Part shown: piece after piece, positions 20,317-20,661 of the stretch
How the letters are laid out: every line of letters begins with the position of its first letter
How positions within the stretch are numbered: position 1 is the stretch's first letter
Assembly (NCBI GenBank): GCA_031270515.1
Contig: JAISXM010000015.1
Coordinates: 1-20,661, forward strand
Length of the DNA: 20,661 nucleotides
Origin: Holosporales bacterium
GTDB lineage: Bacteria; Pseudomonadota; Alphaproteobacteria; BNTO01
Reading direction: 5' to 3'
The notes under the pieces: model-generated
Told to the model about the DNA's origin: nothing
Seen by the model: only the letters and a program-made list of their open reading frames with translations
Database searches by the model: none
Position numbers and translations under genes: made by a program

Positions 20317-20661
20317 TCACATTTCAGCGCTCAACTTGCCATTTTTCTGAATAGTATTAATTTCATGGATTGACATCCCTGTGTAATCACTAATAGTTTC
20401 CAAGGACAATCCTTTCTCTAACATAGAAATGGCGATTTTTGTTTTGAGCTCTGCCTCTCCTATGGCCTTTCCTCGGGCCTCTCCTATGGCCTTTCCCCGG
20501 GCCTCTCCTATGGCCTTTCCCCGGGCCTCTCCTCGGGCTTCCCCCCGGGCCTCTCCTATGGCCATTCCCCGCTGTATCGCCACCGTCATCTCGCTATGTC
20601 GATCATTTATCTCCCTTTGCCTCAAAAGCGCCGCCTCCCGCAGCTTCTTATCTGAGCTAAT
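20317..20661 (-). CDS. PD-(D/E)XK nuclease-family transposase-like protein, C-terminal fragment (enters from beyond window)
   Basis: The frame is open from the window edge (ISSDKKLREAALLRQREIND) to a stop at 20317, so these are the last 114 residues or so of a longer protein; an internal start is not needed. It has a run of GEARGKAI repeats (an Arg/Glu/Gly coiled region) followed by KIAISMLEKGLSLETISDYT and GMSIHEI, the C-terminal pattern of Rpn/PD-(D/E)XK 'transposase' proteins (A...ML..G.S.E.I...TGLS..EI). The catalytic core is outside the window. Whether the whole gene is intact cannot be told. Confidence 0.75.
   Translation of the reverse strand: MSSDKKLREAALLRQREINDRHSEMTVAIQRGMAIGEARGEARGEARGKAIGEARGKAIGEARGKAIGEAELKTKIAISMLEKGLSLETISDYTGMSIHEINTIQKNGKLSAEM
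20458..20577 (-). repeat. Five tandem 24-bp coding repeats
   Basis: Units at 20458, 20482, 20506, 20530 and 20554, typified by TCCTATGGCCTTTCCCCGGG. They encode the octapeptide GEARGKAI and variants. The second and third are identical; the fourth is the most diverged. Confidence 0.95.

Overview
The window reads as a piece of an intracellular (endosymbiont-type) alphaproteobacterial chromosome. Support for this: an alphaproteobacterial XRE-type repressor domain (fused here to a receiver), type VI secretion parts (TssK, TssL) scattered among housekeeping genes, several Sec-signal proteins with no obvious relatives, PD-(D/E)XK 'transposase' family genes cut by both window edges, and gene gaps packed with short palindromic repeats, comparable in style to Rickettsia palindromic elements. 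A Holosporales/Paracaedibacter-like host is my best guess; it is inferred from gene style only.

Layout. 1-95: N-terminus of a PD-(D/E)XK nuclease-family protein (minus). 96-464: repeat-filled gap. 465-2311: SixA-like phosphohistidine phosphatase diverging from dprA. 2481-3893: exported Sel1-repeat protein. 4137-7569 (minus): three tandem paralogous exported proteins whose C-terminal halves look like degenerate protein kinase (pseudokinase) domains. 7913-9889 (minus): LolC/E-type permease followed by thymidylate kinase. 10069-10767 (minus): aquaporin-family channel with unusual filter residues, divergent from an HTH-receiver fusion regulator (10995-11705). 12090-13373 (minus): cysteine-rich exported protein of unknown function. 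13656-15020: TssK. 15611-16426 (minus): small exported helical protein. 16730-18319 (minus): ABC-F ATPase. 18511-19515 (minus): TssL. 19628-19948 (minus): small membrane protein. 20317-20661 (minus): C-terminus of another PD-(D/E)XK family protein.

How the parts may fit together. TssK and TssL are core T6SS baseplate and membrane-complex parts, but no other T6SS gene is adjacent. The exported Sel1, pseudokinase and unknown proteins have eukaryote-interaction character (Sel1 repeats, kinase-like fold, tandem duplication, variable repeat tails) and may be host-directed; they carry N-terminal Sec signals, so direct T6SS delivery is not implied.

Most striking non-coding content. (1) An 85-bp inverted-repeat element occurs in five full-length copies, all exactly 85 bp. 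Two have perfect 7-bp flanking duplications (TCTATCC, GTATAAA), so it behaves like a miniature mobile element. (2) A mosaic of further modules recurs in the gaps: a 22-bp palindrome built on CCCATTCAACT, a module ending in TTCGTCG, an AATTAGCAGCAGGAG module and an AAAAATTTTT-centred hairpin. (3) A repeated, decaying short reading frame is conserved across copies. The repeats sit mainly at the 3' ends of genes and between convergent genes.
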